A stretch of 64,000 bases of DNA from Maniola hyperantus (Eukaryota; Arthropoda; Insecta; Lepidoptera; Nymphalidae), in the NCBI RefSeq assembly GCF_902806685.2, contig NC_048555.1, forward strand, positions 4,340,001 to 4,404,000. Reading direction: 5' to 3'. Under the pieces are notes generated by a model. The model worked only from the letters and a program-made list of their open reading frames with translations, was not told where the DNA came from and searched no databases. Position 1 is the stretch's first letter; every line of letters starts with the position of its first letter. Below, piece after piece: positions 1 through 9,226 of this stretch. A program made the translations under genes and the position numbers.

Positions 1-40
1 AGGTAATATAGTCCTTAACCTATGATACTAGCACTACTTA

Positions 41-133
41 CTTTATCGTCTCCTACATGGCGAGGATGATATTGTTAAGCAGAATAATGGCCAAGATTAC
101 GTACTTAGTCATATTACTGGTTAGTGGAGAGGT
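41..133 (-). pseudogene. Decayed partial copy A of channel exon 2
   Basis: Aligns with the 3' part of the channel exon at 281-489 (the S1-coding portion). Matching blocks include the codons for L-S-T-N-Q and for the A-x-I-L-L-N core. Relative to the exon it has in-frame stops (TAA after the CAG codon, TAG after GCC ATG) and a net 4-nt insertion, so it cannot encode the segment. A donor-like GTAAGT follows at 41-36 on the minus strand, matching the exon's own donor position. It abuts copy B (147-235). This is a dead tandem exon duplicate. Confidence 0.8.
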
Positions 134-146
134 CTCAGGTACTCAC

Positions 147-235
147 TCAGTCTTCAATATGGCGAAGAAGACACAGTTGAGCAGAATGGTGGCCATAATG
201 AAGTAGTCAAAATAATATTTGGTGAAGAGGCCGAC
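147..235 (-). pseudogene. Partial copy B of channel exon 2, still open
   Basis: Second partial duplicate of the S1-coding end of exon 2. The 89 nt translate without a stop in the homologous frame. They keep the D-Y-F-x-M-A-T-I-L-L-N-C-V-F core and end in the same phase, with GA then a GTGAGT donor at 146-141. Compared with the exon there is a 12-nt in-frame deletion just before the donor. Homology stops upstream of 235. Only 44 nt separate copy B from the exon 2 donor, and no usable in-frame acceptor is visible there. I read it as a non-functional partial exon, though its donor could be a cryptic site. Confidence 0.75.
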
Positions 236-280
236 ATTAACAGATCCTAGTGCTATACATATTACTAGGACTATACTCAC

Positions 281-489
281 TCAGCCTCTTCGATCGTCTC
301 CGACATGGCGAGGAAGACACAGTTGAGCAGAATGGTGGCCATGACGAAGTAGTCGAAGTACTGGTTGGTGGAGAGGTAGACGCACGCGCGTCGCACTGGC
401 GACCAGGGCGACCACCAGAACAACGAGCGTGTCGCCGTGAACCGGTGGATGTAGTTCTTGCGAAACCGTTTGGACACCACACAGAAAGT
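281..489 (-). CDS. NaCP60E: DSC1/NaCP60E-type cation channel, coding exon 2
   Basis: The minus strand encodes 69 codons plus 2 nt, starting T-F-C-V-V-S-K-R-F and ending at the S1 helix of domain I (Y-F-D-Y-F-V-M-A-T-I-L-L-N-C-V-F, then an E-E-A-E tail). The exon is bounded by a pyrimidine-rich acceptor (TTGTTGCAG before 489) and a GTGAGT donor (280-275). It begins in phase 0, matching the end of exon 1 at 44958. Residues match insect BSC1/DSC1 (Nav2-type, calcium-preferring) channels better than the para sodium channel, whose S1 region differs. The rest of the channel lies beyond coordinate 1. Tandem partial copies lie immediately downstream. Confidence 0.9.
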
Positions 490-530
490 CTGCAACAAGA
501 GAAAATTTCAGTTAGAGCATTGCCGTTACT

Positions 531-690
531 TTTTTAGAGTTCCATATACGAAAGTGCCATCGGGACCCTATTACTAAAGCCTTCGCTGTCCGTGCGTCTA
601 TCTATCAGCGGGATGTATTTCGTGAACTGCAATAGGTAGGTAAAGAGTTACAATTTTCACAGAATATGTATTTCTATTTGGATAATACTG
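531..690 (+). repeat. PRC-family interspersed repeat, one end
   Basis: Starts with a GGGTTCC-like end (here AGAGTTCC), followed by the GACCCTATTACTAA block, a CGCTGTCCGT block, AGCGGGATGTAT and a TATGTATTTCTATT block. The same succession occurs at 20957-21230 and 41399-41650. The distal boundary is unclear; weaker similarity may run to about 840. Non-coding. Confidence 0.65.
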
Positions 691-883
691 TATTTAAACG
701 AGTGAAAATAAATTCACATTTTAGGTTTGAAGAAAACTAATATTGAAATACTGAAATGTGCGAAAATTTGAGGGCGAATACAAATAATGAAAACGGTGAT
801 TTGAAAATACAAATTGTCTACCGAGACCGATTTAAATTGTTATGCAAAAAATATATTTTTGCGACCATTTTATAGCACAATAG

Positions 884-1588
884 TTATTTATGCAACTGTT
901 GTATGAAGATGTATGTATAAAGATGACACTCAAGTGATACTATTATTACACTCGGCTTCGCCTCGTGTGATAAACCCACTTTCGTGTTTTAATACCTAAT
1001 TATCAACAGTTGCATACAAGACTTTATCTACACCCATAATATGAATCCTCTATAAAAGATTCTGAAACAGTTTGTTCACTGCTAACCTAACATCATTCAT
1101 TACTGTTTTTCAGAGTGCTTTCTTGATTTTTCCGGTAGTAATTTGTTAGAAATATCCTTTGCAGCGTTTAAAATATCTGGCGGTGTGCTTTCGAAGCTTG
1201 AATCGCACATTTTATTGTAAACAAAACAATAAAAATCACGTAAAAATGTGAGGAAAAATGGCGGGGATTCGAATATTTAACTTTTTTTTACAGTGCACGG
1301 CGCGGCGTTCTGGTAGCGAAAGACGCGTTCAATGATGATGATCTTTTTTTGAAATTCATACAAATACCACGCATCAAGCAGTAAGAATGTGGCTGTCTGT
1401 TGTCTGTGGCCCTTTGCGCAGAGATCGAAAAAAAACAAAGGAGTGTTATTATGAAATTCAGTACAACATTATAACACCCGTTTGAATGATATAATGGTTA
1501 TTACGTCATTGGGTGTTTTAATGTTTGCAATAAGCTAACTGTTTCAGAATCTTTTATAGAGGATTTAAGGCATGGGTGTAGATAAAGT
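884..1588. mobile_element. Non-autonomous foldback/MITE with nested inverted repeats
   Basis: The segment 1021-1074 (starting ACTTTATCTACACCC, ending TTCTGAAACAGTTT) is inverted at 1537-1588, giving roughly 50-bp imperfect terminal repeats around a 460-bp non-coding core. Outside the left arm, a second inverted pair (TATGCAACTGTTG at 889-901 and its complement near 1003-1018) encloses a CACTCGGCTTCGCCTCGTGTG tract. No transposase ORF is present. Superfamily unassigned. Confidence 0.6.
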
Positions 1589-2357
1589 GTTTTATTTAAA
1601 ATTTTGCAATATTTTATTTCAAGAGTACTACATTATAACTGAAACGATATTTACGTTTATTTACGATTAACGATATAATTTCAAATACCATGTTGGGCAA
1701 TGAACTAAGGATTCACAAAAATAACTGAAACAAGGCTATCGCTACATTTAAACTAAGTTAGGAATATTAGGTAGTCCATTAGAACCTAAGTGCCCGGCCT
1801 GCGGGCCTAAACGGCCGGTACGAAAAAAAAGAAGTTGTTATTTCTTGTTTGATGCTACGGAACCCTTCGTGTGCGAGTCCGACTCGCACTTTACCGATTT
1901 TTTATTCAATATTAATAATGCCTGGCATGCGTTGCAATGCGACTCGCACATAGTTCTAGTAAGTTGGATGATAGTGATTAAAAAGTAGTGGTGTATAATA
2001 TCTTGGGTCTCCCCAGTTTTAGTTCGTCGTGCTTTGCTTAAAGTCTACATACAGCTAAGTACTCCTATTTTGTAGAAAAATAATTTACGTTTAGTTATAA
2101 AGGTGCACCACCACTTTACATAATTAGTTTTATAAAAACTTTCAAACCGTGCACTAAACGTTATGAAAACAATGCAAATTAGTACCAAACTCTGTAATTA
2201 TTTTCGCCTTCAACAAACAAAATTACTTCTCGCGTTCAATTGTGTTAAGTTAAACAAGTACAGAGTTTTGTGGAAAAGTTTTGCTATTTCCTGAAATGTA
2301 TTATCCGTTATTTTGCTATTAGTTTCTTTTTCAAATTCATATTCATTAATAAGTTCC
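1589..2357. other. Intron sequence, mostly unremarkable
   Basis: No coding or RNA gene signal seen. It holds a short GC-rich self-complementary patch near 1793-1818 (GGCCTGCGGGCC then CGGCCGG). At 1851-1902 it has a PRC-family end fragment (TACGGAACCCTTCGTGTGCG, then ACTCGCACTTTACCG). The remainder is AT-rich. Confidence 0.5.
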
Positions 2358-2515
2358 AAGGTTCTAAGGCGCTAGAATGGCGACTTCGCACCGGAAAGCG
2401 CAGCGTTGGCAGACCCCTCACTAGGGGGGCAGACGACATATTAAATCGAGTCGCAGGGAGACGCGGGATTCAGGCGGCGCAAGACGCGCAGGACGGCGCA
2501 AGACGAACTTCCACA
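2358..2515 (+). pseudogene. RTE-type LINE fragment, ORF C-terminus
   Basis: The plus strand encodes a stretch with L-E-W-R-x-R-T-G-K-R-S-V-G-R-P, then D-D-I and V-A-G-R-R. This is the conserved C-terminal signature seen in lepidopteran RTE retrotransposon ORFs just before the 3' tail. It is 5' truncated and degenerate after the A-A-Q-D motif. The same signature occurs at 59868-60075, and a more N-terminal piece of this type lies at 17505-17735. Confidence 0.75.
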
Positions 2516-2574
2516 TGCCATGGCATGTTCTTCCATCACCAGAATACAACGTTTAGGAGATAGTTTTGGTCTCA

Positions 2575-2640
2575 CTCACCATAGCCTCATAGATTATTGA
2601 AAACTCCCTAGTGTTCAATAATCTATGAGGCCATGGTGAG
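2575..2640. repeat. Inverted repeat, 27-bp arms
   Basis: Arms 2575-2601 and 2614-2640 are complementary with a single mismatch and enclose a 12-nt spacer. The stem starts CTCACCATAGCC and runs to ATTATTGAA. Complementarity extends weakly outward. Could be a very short MITE or a local inverted duplication; no target duplication was identified. Confidence 0.75.
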
Positions 2641-4995
2641 TAAGAGGAAAACCAATCATACGTAAAAGCGAGACAGCAGTAGCAGCTTGAACCAAAAACT
2701 ACTTGTAAGGAACAGAATTTGTATCGGATGCAGGATATTCTAAATTCAAATTACATTACATCCCTTAAGACTTAATGGATTTCAGTACAATATTACATCT
2801 GTTAAGGCGTAATGGATTTCAGTGTGATTTCAGTACAACATTACAAGCCAGCTAAGTCATAGGAATATGTTATGATGTACTTTACCCTTAGCTAAAAGGT
2901 TTGTAATAAAGCATTTTAGATCGATTGGTGTGAAAAGAGTTTTTCCCTTTATAAAAGCAAGACACGATAGCTCAGGGTAAAGGCCATAATATTAGCATAT
3001 TACATTATATCTAATAGCGCCACACCTATTACACTATTAAACTCTTCCCTAACTTAGTAAACTTGTGTTTAACTTAGTACTTAACCGAACAATGTTTAGG
3101 CTCTGACAAAGTTAGCATACTATATTCCAGTTTAACAATTCACACCTTGCATAAATGAAGATCTTGTATAACTCAGTAAGTATAAGTTTTGGACACAATT
3201 ATGTAAAATTTGAGGTATTGAAGGCACCTCCTTACCAACTAGTTAAATACTTATGTAACCCTACATGATCAAATCAGGAATGAGGAGATACTAAGGAGAA
3301 CCAGAGTAACCAAGCCGCATTATTATCCCAGGAAGATTCTTATTATTATGTGGTTGCACGATCACGAATGGGACTTGGAATACTACGCTCAAAGAGACTT
3401 CTACATGAGTCAAGGAAAAAAATACTCTTCAAATTGTAATTAGGAATGCTCTTGTCGATTCAAACGAGATAAATTGTAAGGAACTCGACAATTAATTTGG
3501 ACGATTCAAAAGATCTTTTCAAAGCTCACTTCAACAAAGCATATAGGTACCTAGGTAATGTTAGAATTTGCCAAATATTAAAAATATATATATTGTAGTG
3601 ATGTAAACTCACTCAAAGTTTGTGCCATATAATATTATATGGGCGGTAACATAATATAAGTATACAGTCCTTTTTTGGTTATATCAGATTTTTTAAATGT
3701 ACTAAACAATTTACAAAGAGGTACTAAATGCAAGCTTGTATTTCTATACCTTTCGTTAAAATCGGCTAAGCGAATGGGCAATAAAAATATAAGACAGACA
3801 CATACACTTTTGCATTTATATATTATGGTAATAAAATATTAGTATGAAAGTAATATAAGATGCCAGCCTAAAATACATACACGCATCTTCTTCCGTACCT
3901 TTAATGTGAAAACGAAAATACCGACAGAACCCAGTCAGTTTTATTAAATTTTTGACTTTCTAATATCGCTTAGTAAGTATAAAAGTCTGAAAAGCTCAAA
4001 GGTAAAGAGGTATTTCTAGTTGGAAAATCTGTAAGAAAATCGAGGAACCGGAAAGTGCAAATTCACCTTATTTTGTACATAAAGGTCACCTGAAAGGTGT
4101 GATGGAAGTGATTAATGCTTTAGTGCATTTGTGCACTGGTCTTCCTTGAATCATAACGGTATGCTATACAAGGAACTACAAGCTTGATTCGCTGTAATCC
4201 GCCAAAAGAGACAAAGCTGCATGGTACCTACAACGTGCACCATGCGATGTGCACCGTCTCTACCCACTACTAAAGAAGCAGGAAAAGCGAACAATACACT
4301 CCGCTAACACATAACACCAGACAAATCTTCTATTGTCCACCATTGCAAAACACTTTGCATTGTGGAATCTACATCTCCTGAGGATGCTTCGGTGTTGGAG
4401 TGAAACGTACGTTGAGTGTGTTTTAGTGTGATGTTGTGTGTGGCAAAAGTTCTAGCATCTTTTACTTACATAAACGTGTTCCTTCTTTCTCAATTTTATC
4501 ATTTCCTTTTAGATCCGGTTAAGTTTACGGAATAAGTAAATAGACATTAGTTTTGAGCTATTTAGGCATCGATCTCACCGCCAAAAACTAAAGAGATTTG
4601 ACCTCTGCATTCCAATTTTAAATCTTAACTAATCAAGGAAATCTATAGGTATATAGGTATACTTTACATAGAAATAGAAATAGAAAAGAGAAAAAAATTT
4701 GTACAGCAAGGCGACCACAATTCTTACACACATTTTTATTCCCATATCCACTTTTGGAAGGGAGTTCGACATTTGACTGAAAAATAATAACGAAGGAAAA
4801 TCATTTTTATTGGTAGCTAAATTAATTAGTCTTCGTTGTACCGAATGTATAAGGGTATAATGAATACTAAATAGACTTGTAAATAATATTAGGTTCCAAA
4901 CACCCAGATATTCCATGAAGCCTATACTTTAATATCTGCAATGCGGTTTTTAAACGGATGAAACCACCTTCACTGCTTGCTTTAATATTTTATAA
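2641..4995. other. Intron sequence without recognised genes
   Basis: No coding, RNA or clear transposon signal found across this 2.35 kb. A small direct repeat lies around 2752-2850, where TAATGGATTTCAG and flanking bases recur about 42 bp apart. The rest is AT-rich single-copy-looking sequence. Confidence 0.45.
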
Positions 4996-5056
4996 AAATC
5001 GGTCATGCGCGAGGGACTCGCACACGAAGGGTTCCGTACCATCGTACATTTTGGTC
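4996..5056 (-). repeat. PRC-family end fragment
   Basis: Reads AAATCGGTCATGCGCGAG, then GACTCGCACACGAAGGGTTCCGTACC. This is the inverse of the end at 1851-1902 and 21180-21225. The rest of the element is missing. Confidence 0.6.
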
Positions 5057-5260
5057 CCACACCTAGCTCACTCGTACCTTCAGGGACCGCGGGTCATAAA
5101 ATAGATCCTCGACTTGTACTAAAGGTAGCCAGATTTATTTCAAACCCAAGGGCGAACTATGACACTATGGCAATCTCAAACCAGTAGGTATGATGTTGTG
5201 TTCACTCCAACAGCTGTACAACTCTGCAGGTTAATAACGGACCGCGCCATCTATGATGTT

Positions 5261-5512
5261 ACTAGAGGATGCCCGCGACTTCGTTCGCGTGGATGTAGGT
5301 TTTAAAAATCCCGCGGGAACTGATTTTTCGGGATAAAAAGTAGCCCATGTCTTTCTCCGGGATGCAAGCTGTCGCTGTACTAAATTTTGTCAAAATCGGT
5401 TGAACGGATGGGCCGTGAAAGGCTAGCAGACAGACAGACAGACGGACAGACAGACAGCCAGACAGACAGACAGACAGACAGACACACTTTCGCATTTATA
5501 ATATTAGTATGG
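5261..5512 (-). mobile_element. Helitron-like element, H-GTCT family, full length
   Basis: On the plus strand it starts ACTAG, then GATGCCCGCGACTTCG, and ends CATTTATAATATTAGTATGG. On the minus strand this gives a 3' tip CTAGT preceded by a short hairpin (CGCG...GAA...CGCG), which is the Helitron 3' signature. An internal GACA/GACG microsatellite occupies about 5427-5485. No ORF; non-autonomous. It is one of the most complete copies in the window. Confidence 0.8.
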
Positions 5513-5547
5513 ACTTAGTAAACATATTATTTTTGGCCGTGAACATT

Positions 5548-5655
5548 TTTATTTATTTTATTTAGAAATCTATATTGCACACACACATATGCAGTAAAAT
5601 AATACAGACACAGAAGAAACTATACAAAGGGTGCAAGGGCTACCTTATTGATAAA
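5548..5655 (-). pseudogene. LINE 3'-UTR-like fragment
   Basis: Resembles the 33245-33380 sequence. Both combine a TTTATTTA-rich start, an ATAGAAATAT-like or TATATTGCAC run, ATACAAAG and a final GGC(GG)CTACCTTATTG/GGCCTTATTG block. That pattern recurs widely as the 3' end of a lepidopteran LINE. Low-level similarity only. Confidence 0.4.
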
Positions 5656-5720
5656 CTTACAATTTTATTTTTATTTTGTGAATGTGATGTAGGTAACTAC
5701 AATTGACAATTTTTTTTATT

Positions 5721-5849
5721 GCTACCTGCCAAATTTCATGATTTTATGTCAACGGAAAGTACCTCATAGATTTTGATTCAGACAGACAGGACAACGAAGC
5801 GATCCTATGAGGGTCCCTTTTTCTTTTTTAGATACGGAACCCTAAAAAT
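5721..5849 (+). repeat. PRC-family repeat, opposite end
   Basis: Contains CTACCTGCCAAATTTCATGA, then GTCAACGGAAAGTACC, an ACAGACAGGACAACGAAGCG tract and a terminal TACGGAACCCTAAAAAT. The terminal bases are the inverse of the GGGTTCCGTA start of other copies, so this family has terminal inverted repeats. Confidence 0.6.
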
Positions 5850-6949
5850 GGTTGTATTCTTAATTTTCTGCTAAATTATTTCTAAAGTTTGTCCCAGCTG
5901 CACGAAACAAAAAGCTAAGTGGTATTATGAATAAGATACTCGTAACTCCTGAGCCAATTGAGCTTAAAATTATCAAGCTATTGTATTTTGAAAATCCTCT
6001 GGATTTTAACGAGACAAATTGGATGATTGTATGAATGAATTAATGAGATACAGTTAGCTGTGGAAAGCTTCATGTTTATTTAAATCTAGGGAGCGATGAT
6101 TTATGTACTTAAACCTTTTTGATTAAAGAATCTCCCTTGCATAGTGAAAGGTCCGAGATTCTTCAACCTCAAATTAACCTAATAACTTACCTTAATTTAT
6201 TTACCAAATAACCTTTTTGGAATTTATAGTTTTAAATAAAAGGATTTTTACTTCGTAGCCGGAAAATTCTAAATCCGCATCAATGATATTATTATCATAC
6301 ACGCTAGTGTCATGCCCATCGACCGATAAATTTTAACCGATTTTGACGAAATTTTGTACAGAGATAGCTTGCATTTTCGAGACGGGCATAGACTACTTAC
6401 TTTTTTCGAATAAAATCAACAAGTTTCCACTTAATCATTAAAAACCTAGAAATTAATTTATAAAACAATTTAAAGTTTCATAATGAAACGCACAGGCTTA
6501 AAAATTTCTATGTAAATCTTGGGGCCCGTGAAACTTTAAAAGTACGCAATTTAATAGAAATCTGGAAAATCACACACACACACACACACATACACACGCA
6601 CACACACAAAGTGGCTAGAACAGGTCTATATTTAGTTTGGTTAGTTAATATTTAAATGACCAAACTACGTATGTATGGAAAGCGCAGGAGAGTGTCCTAG
6701 AGTTAGTTTTCTTAACAGCTCGTGAGAATTTCTGACACTACACATAAACAATTAAACTCTAATTGGGTCGACAAAGTTGAGACGTTATGTTTAAACTTGT
6801 CGAATTAGAATTATTGTAGTTGCAATCTTAGCTTTTTTAATTGTGCACTTTATTTAATAGCAATGCAGTTAACTAAAGTAATAAATTAATCATTGTCATT
6901 AACTTTGTTGAGGTGGGCTTAAAATTAAAACATATTGAACTTTATTATT
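5850..6949. other. Intron sequence with a CA microsatellite
   Basis: No gene signal. A CA-dinucleotide run with a few interruptions occupies 6571-6608. A stretch near 6330-6390 (ACCGATTTTGACGAAATTTTGTAC, then GAGATAGCTTGCAT) is a decayed internal piece of the H-GTCT family. Confidence 0.5.
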
Positions 6950-7161
6950 AACTAGCTTAGGTTCGCGACTTCGTTCGCGTGGACAACGCATACAACCCCC
7001 TATTTTACCACTTTAGGGTTTGCATCAAAAATCCTTTCTTTAATCTTAGCGGTACCTAATTCATAATCTCGCTCGCTCTTGCAGCTCGAATATTCGAGTG
7101 ATTTGAGCTGTGCGTTGATTGATCAATCAGTCAGTGAGCAAGTTATCTTTTATATGTATGG
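6950..7161 (-). mobile_element. Helitron-like element, H-GACT family
   Basis: On the plus strand it starts ACTAGCTTAGG, then CGCGACTTCGTTCGCGTGG, and ends with GAGCTGTGCGTTGATTGATC, CAGTCAGTGAGC and TCTTTTATAT. The CTAGT tip and the CGCG hairpin are as in H-GTCT copies, but the 5' half differs. The middle is shortened. Confidence 0.65.
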
Positions 7162-7294
7162 ATTATTAAGAACAAAATAGGTAGGTAAAGGCATTGAAAT
7201 TAGATCGTTGGCTTGATAACTGTGGTTTACTATTTTCAGACTATCTATGTTCATTTACACAAGCCGCAAAGAAAAAACCGACTAAAATATAGCG

Positions 7295-7325
7295 GAAAGC
7301 CAAATGTGGTAGACATTTGGCTTTC
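7295..7325. repeat. Perfect short palindrome, 13-bp stem, 5-nt loop
   Basis: GAAAGCCAAATGT is followed by the loop GGTAG and the exact complement ACATTTGGCTTTC. It stands in otherwise ordinary intron sequence. It could form a cruciform or an RNA hairpin, but it is too short for a pre-miRNA. Confidence 0.8.
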
Positions 7326-7560
7326 GAGTTTCCGGAGAAGCCTACTTCTGTTTAGTGAGGTATCAACAAATAAAGCATTGCGGCTCGGAATCGCGCCCTT
7401 TAGTTTATTGAGGACGTGCTTGGGACTTGGAGCAATGAGATGTTTTATTACTAGAGTGTGAAATGCCCACAGAATTATATTAGTTACGTCAAAATAACTC
7501 AGTGCCATCATGGAACTAGTAAGAGTGCAACATTGCGGCAAACCACTGGGTCATAATATA

Positions 7561-7735
7561 CCCCATATCATAAATTCGAAAGTGCGTTGTTTGTTGGTTT
7601 GTCCTTTAATCACGCCGCAACAAAGCAAGGGATCAGCGTGGTTTTTATATGAACCCAGTTAAATACCTGGAGGGTGACATAGGCTATTTATCCCAGAAAA
7701 TATATGAAACAGTTTCTACGGGATTTTAAAAATCT
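7561..7735 (+). mobile_element. Helitron-like element, H-GTTTG family, 3' truncated
   Basis: Begins CATATCATAAATTCGAAAGTG, then TTTGTTGGTTTGTCC and TTAATCACGCCGCAAC. It continues with the GGAGGGTGACATAGGC and TATTTATCCCAG blocks shared with copies at 26170 and 36019. The CTAGT end is not reached. Confidence 0.65.
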
Positions 7736-8421
7736 TGTATTTTACGGGCCAAATAATAAACCTGCTCTGAGGGCACTGCATTTTTCGCTGTTGATATCAT
7801 AATAATATGATGCAACTCCGATAATGTAAGTAATAAGAGTAAAGGAGATTTTTATTGTATAAAGTTTTACGGTTAATTAGCTCCAAATCTTTGTAATCAT
7901 TTAGTCGGAACACTTTATGACGCCGGATGTATCAGGTTTGCTCTTCTATAGATAAAATATCATCTCATTGATTTGGGGATGGGAAGTGTCCTAATGTCGT
8001 TGTTAGTGTGATAGTACAAGTCGGAAGATAACATTTTCTCTGCGAAAATAGGCAAACGTTTTGTTGATTGTTAGGGCCAACGCATACCCAAAGAGTCGAG
8101 CAAATATAAGTCTTTTTAATAACAACTTAAACTCAGCTTATTTACTTTAACAGATTTTATGGTTGAAATTGGTGGAAAATGAAAATAAATAAAACACGGT
8201 GGAAATTTAATCGTGGCGTGTCTGGGCACGCCGAGGCGTAAACCAAAGTAAATAAAGATTAGTTTGAGTTGTTATCAAAAAATACGATGTGCCTCGGCTC
8301 TACTTCACTTGGCCGGTGTGCGATGCGCTACTACCTAAAGTTGAGTGAAGTCTTTGCCTACTATTGATTAAGAAAAACAACTACTTAAATACTGATAAAT
8401 TTAAGATAAAAAAATTGTTAA
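7736..8421. other. Intron sequence, nothing recognised
   Basis: No ORF of note, no RNA gene and no repeat shared with other parts of the window was recognised in this 0.7-kb stretch. Confidence 0.4.
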
Positions 8422-8538
8422 TCTATAATATAAAAAAGAATCACTAAATGTGCTCATCGTAAATCTCGAGAACAGCTGAACCGATTTCGCTCATTCTTTT
8501 TTATAATATTCCTTAAAATTGGTCCTCGGGTCAGCTAG
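8422..8538 (+). mobile_element. Helitron-like element, H-CTC family, short copy
   Basis: Starts TCTATAATATAAAAAAGAATC, contains CATCGTAAATCTCGAGAAC and AGCTGAACCGATTTCGCT, and ends GTCAGCTAG before T. The 5' TC and 3' CTAG flanked by A and T match Helitron termini. A longer copy is at 22497-22681; this one lacks its middle. Confidence 0.7.
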
Positions 8539-9020
8539 TATACTAATATTAACAATTTTTTTATCTTAAATTGATCAATGTTTCAGGATTTTCAGAAATT
8601 TCAACCCCTCACCGATTTTCAAAAATTCCACTTGAGTATCTATAAATTAACGTAAGAAATAAACGATAGCTTATAAAGTCCCTTTCCCCTGAACACCTGA
8701 AACCATGGCCTGAAACTCAAATTTCGCATCGACGTCAAACTTGGTCGGTTAGCATTATCTTTCGTAGTTTACGACAGTTTAATGCTTCCCTACACTTTAT
8801 TTAGGTCATTAAATTTACCCAAAGCTACAAACTCTGGTAATATTATAAGTAGTATTTCATATTAATATCACGGACTGATGTAAAAATTGTCATAGAAGTT
8901 ATTATCATAATTCATAATCCTTGGAAACAAGTATCGTCGATGTGCGTCGATCAAAGTTTTTCAAAACAGCACTGTGCCTACCAGTCAGTTCAATCTAATC
9001 TTAAATATGGGTTAGGTTAG
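8539..9020. other. Intron sequence, nothing recognised
   Basis: About 480 bp of AT-rich sequence without visible genes. A stretch near 8585-8640 (CAACCCCTCACCGATTTTCA and similar) faintly resembles internal Helitron-like sequence. Confidence 0.4.
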
Positions 9021-9226
9021 ACCTATAAAAGAAAAAAGGTGACTGACTGACTGATCTATCAACGCACAGCTCAAACTACTGGACGGATCGGGATGTAGCA
9101 TGCAGATAGCTATTATGATGTAGACATCCGCTAAGAAATGATTTTTGAAAATTCAATCCCAAAGGGGGTACAATAGAAGGTTGAAATTTGTGCAGTCCAC
9201 GTGAGCGAAAGCGCGGGCATTACTTA
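9021..9226 (+). mobile_element. Helitron-like element, H-GACT family
   Basis: Opens CTATAAAAGAAAAAAGG, then GACTGACTGACTGATC, and CAACGCACAGCTCAAACTAC. It closes with a degraded CACGTGAGCGAAAGCGCGGG hairpin and a mutated tip (CATTACTTAA). Non-autonomous, no ORF. Confidence 0.7.

Noticed and set aside
147..235. Copy B as a functional mutually exclusive exon
   Set aside because: Although open, it lacks a usable acceptor: only 44 nt separate it from the exon 2 donor, and candidate AG sites give stops or the wrong frame.
250..537. Plus-strand open frame over exon 2
   Set aside because: Shadow of the minus-strand channel exon; composition and motifs fit only the minus strand.
5427..5485. Possible CRISPR-like or telomeric array of GACA units
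   Set aside because: Simple microsatellite inside a Helitron-like element; no spacers.
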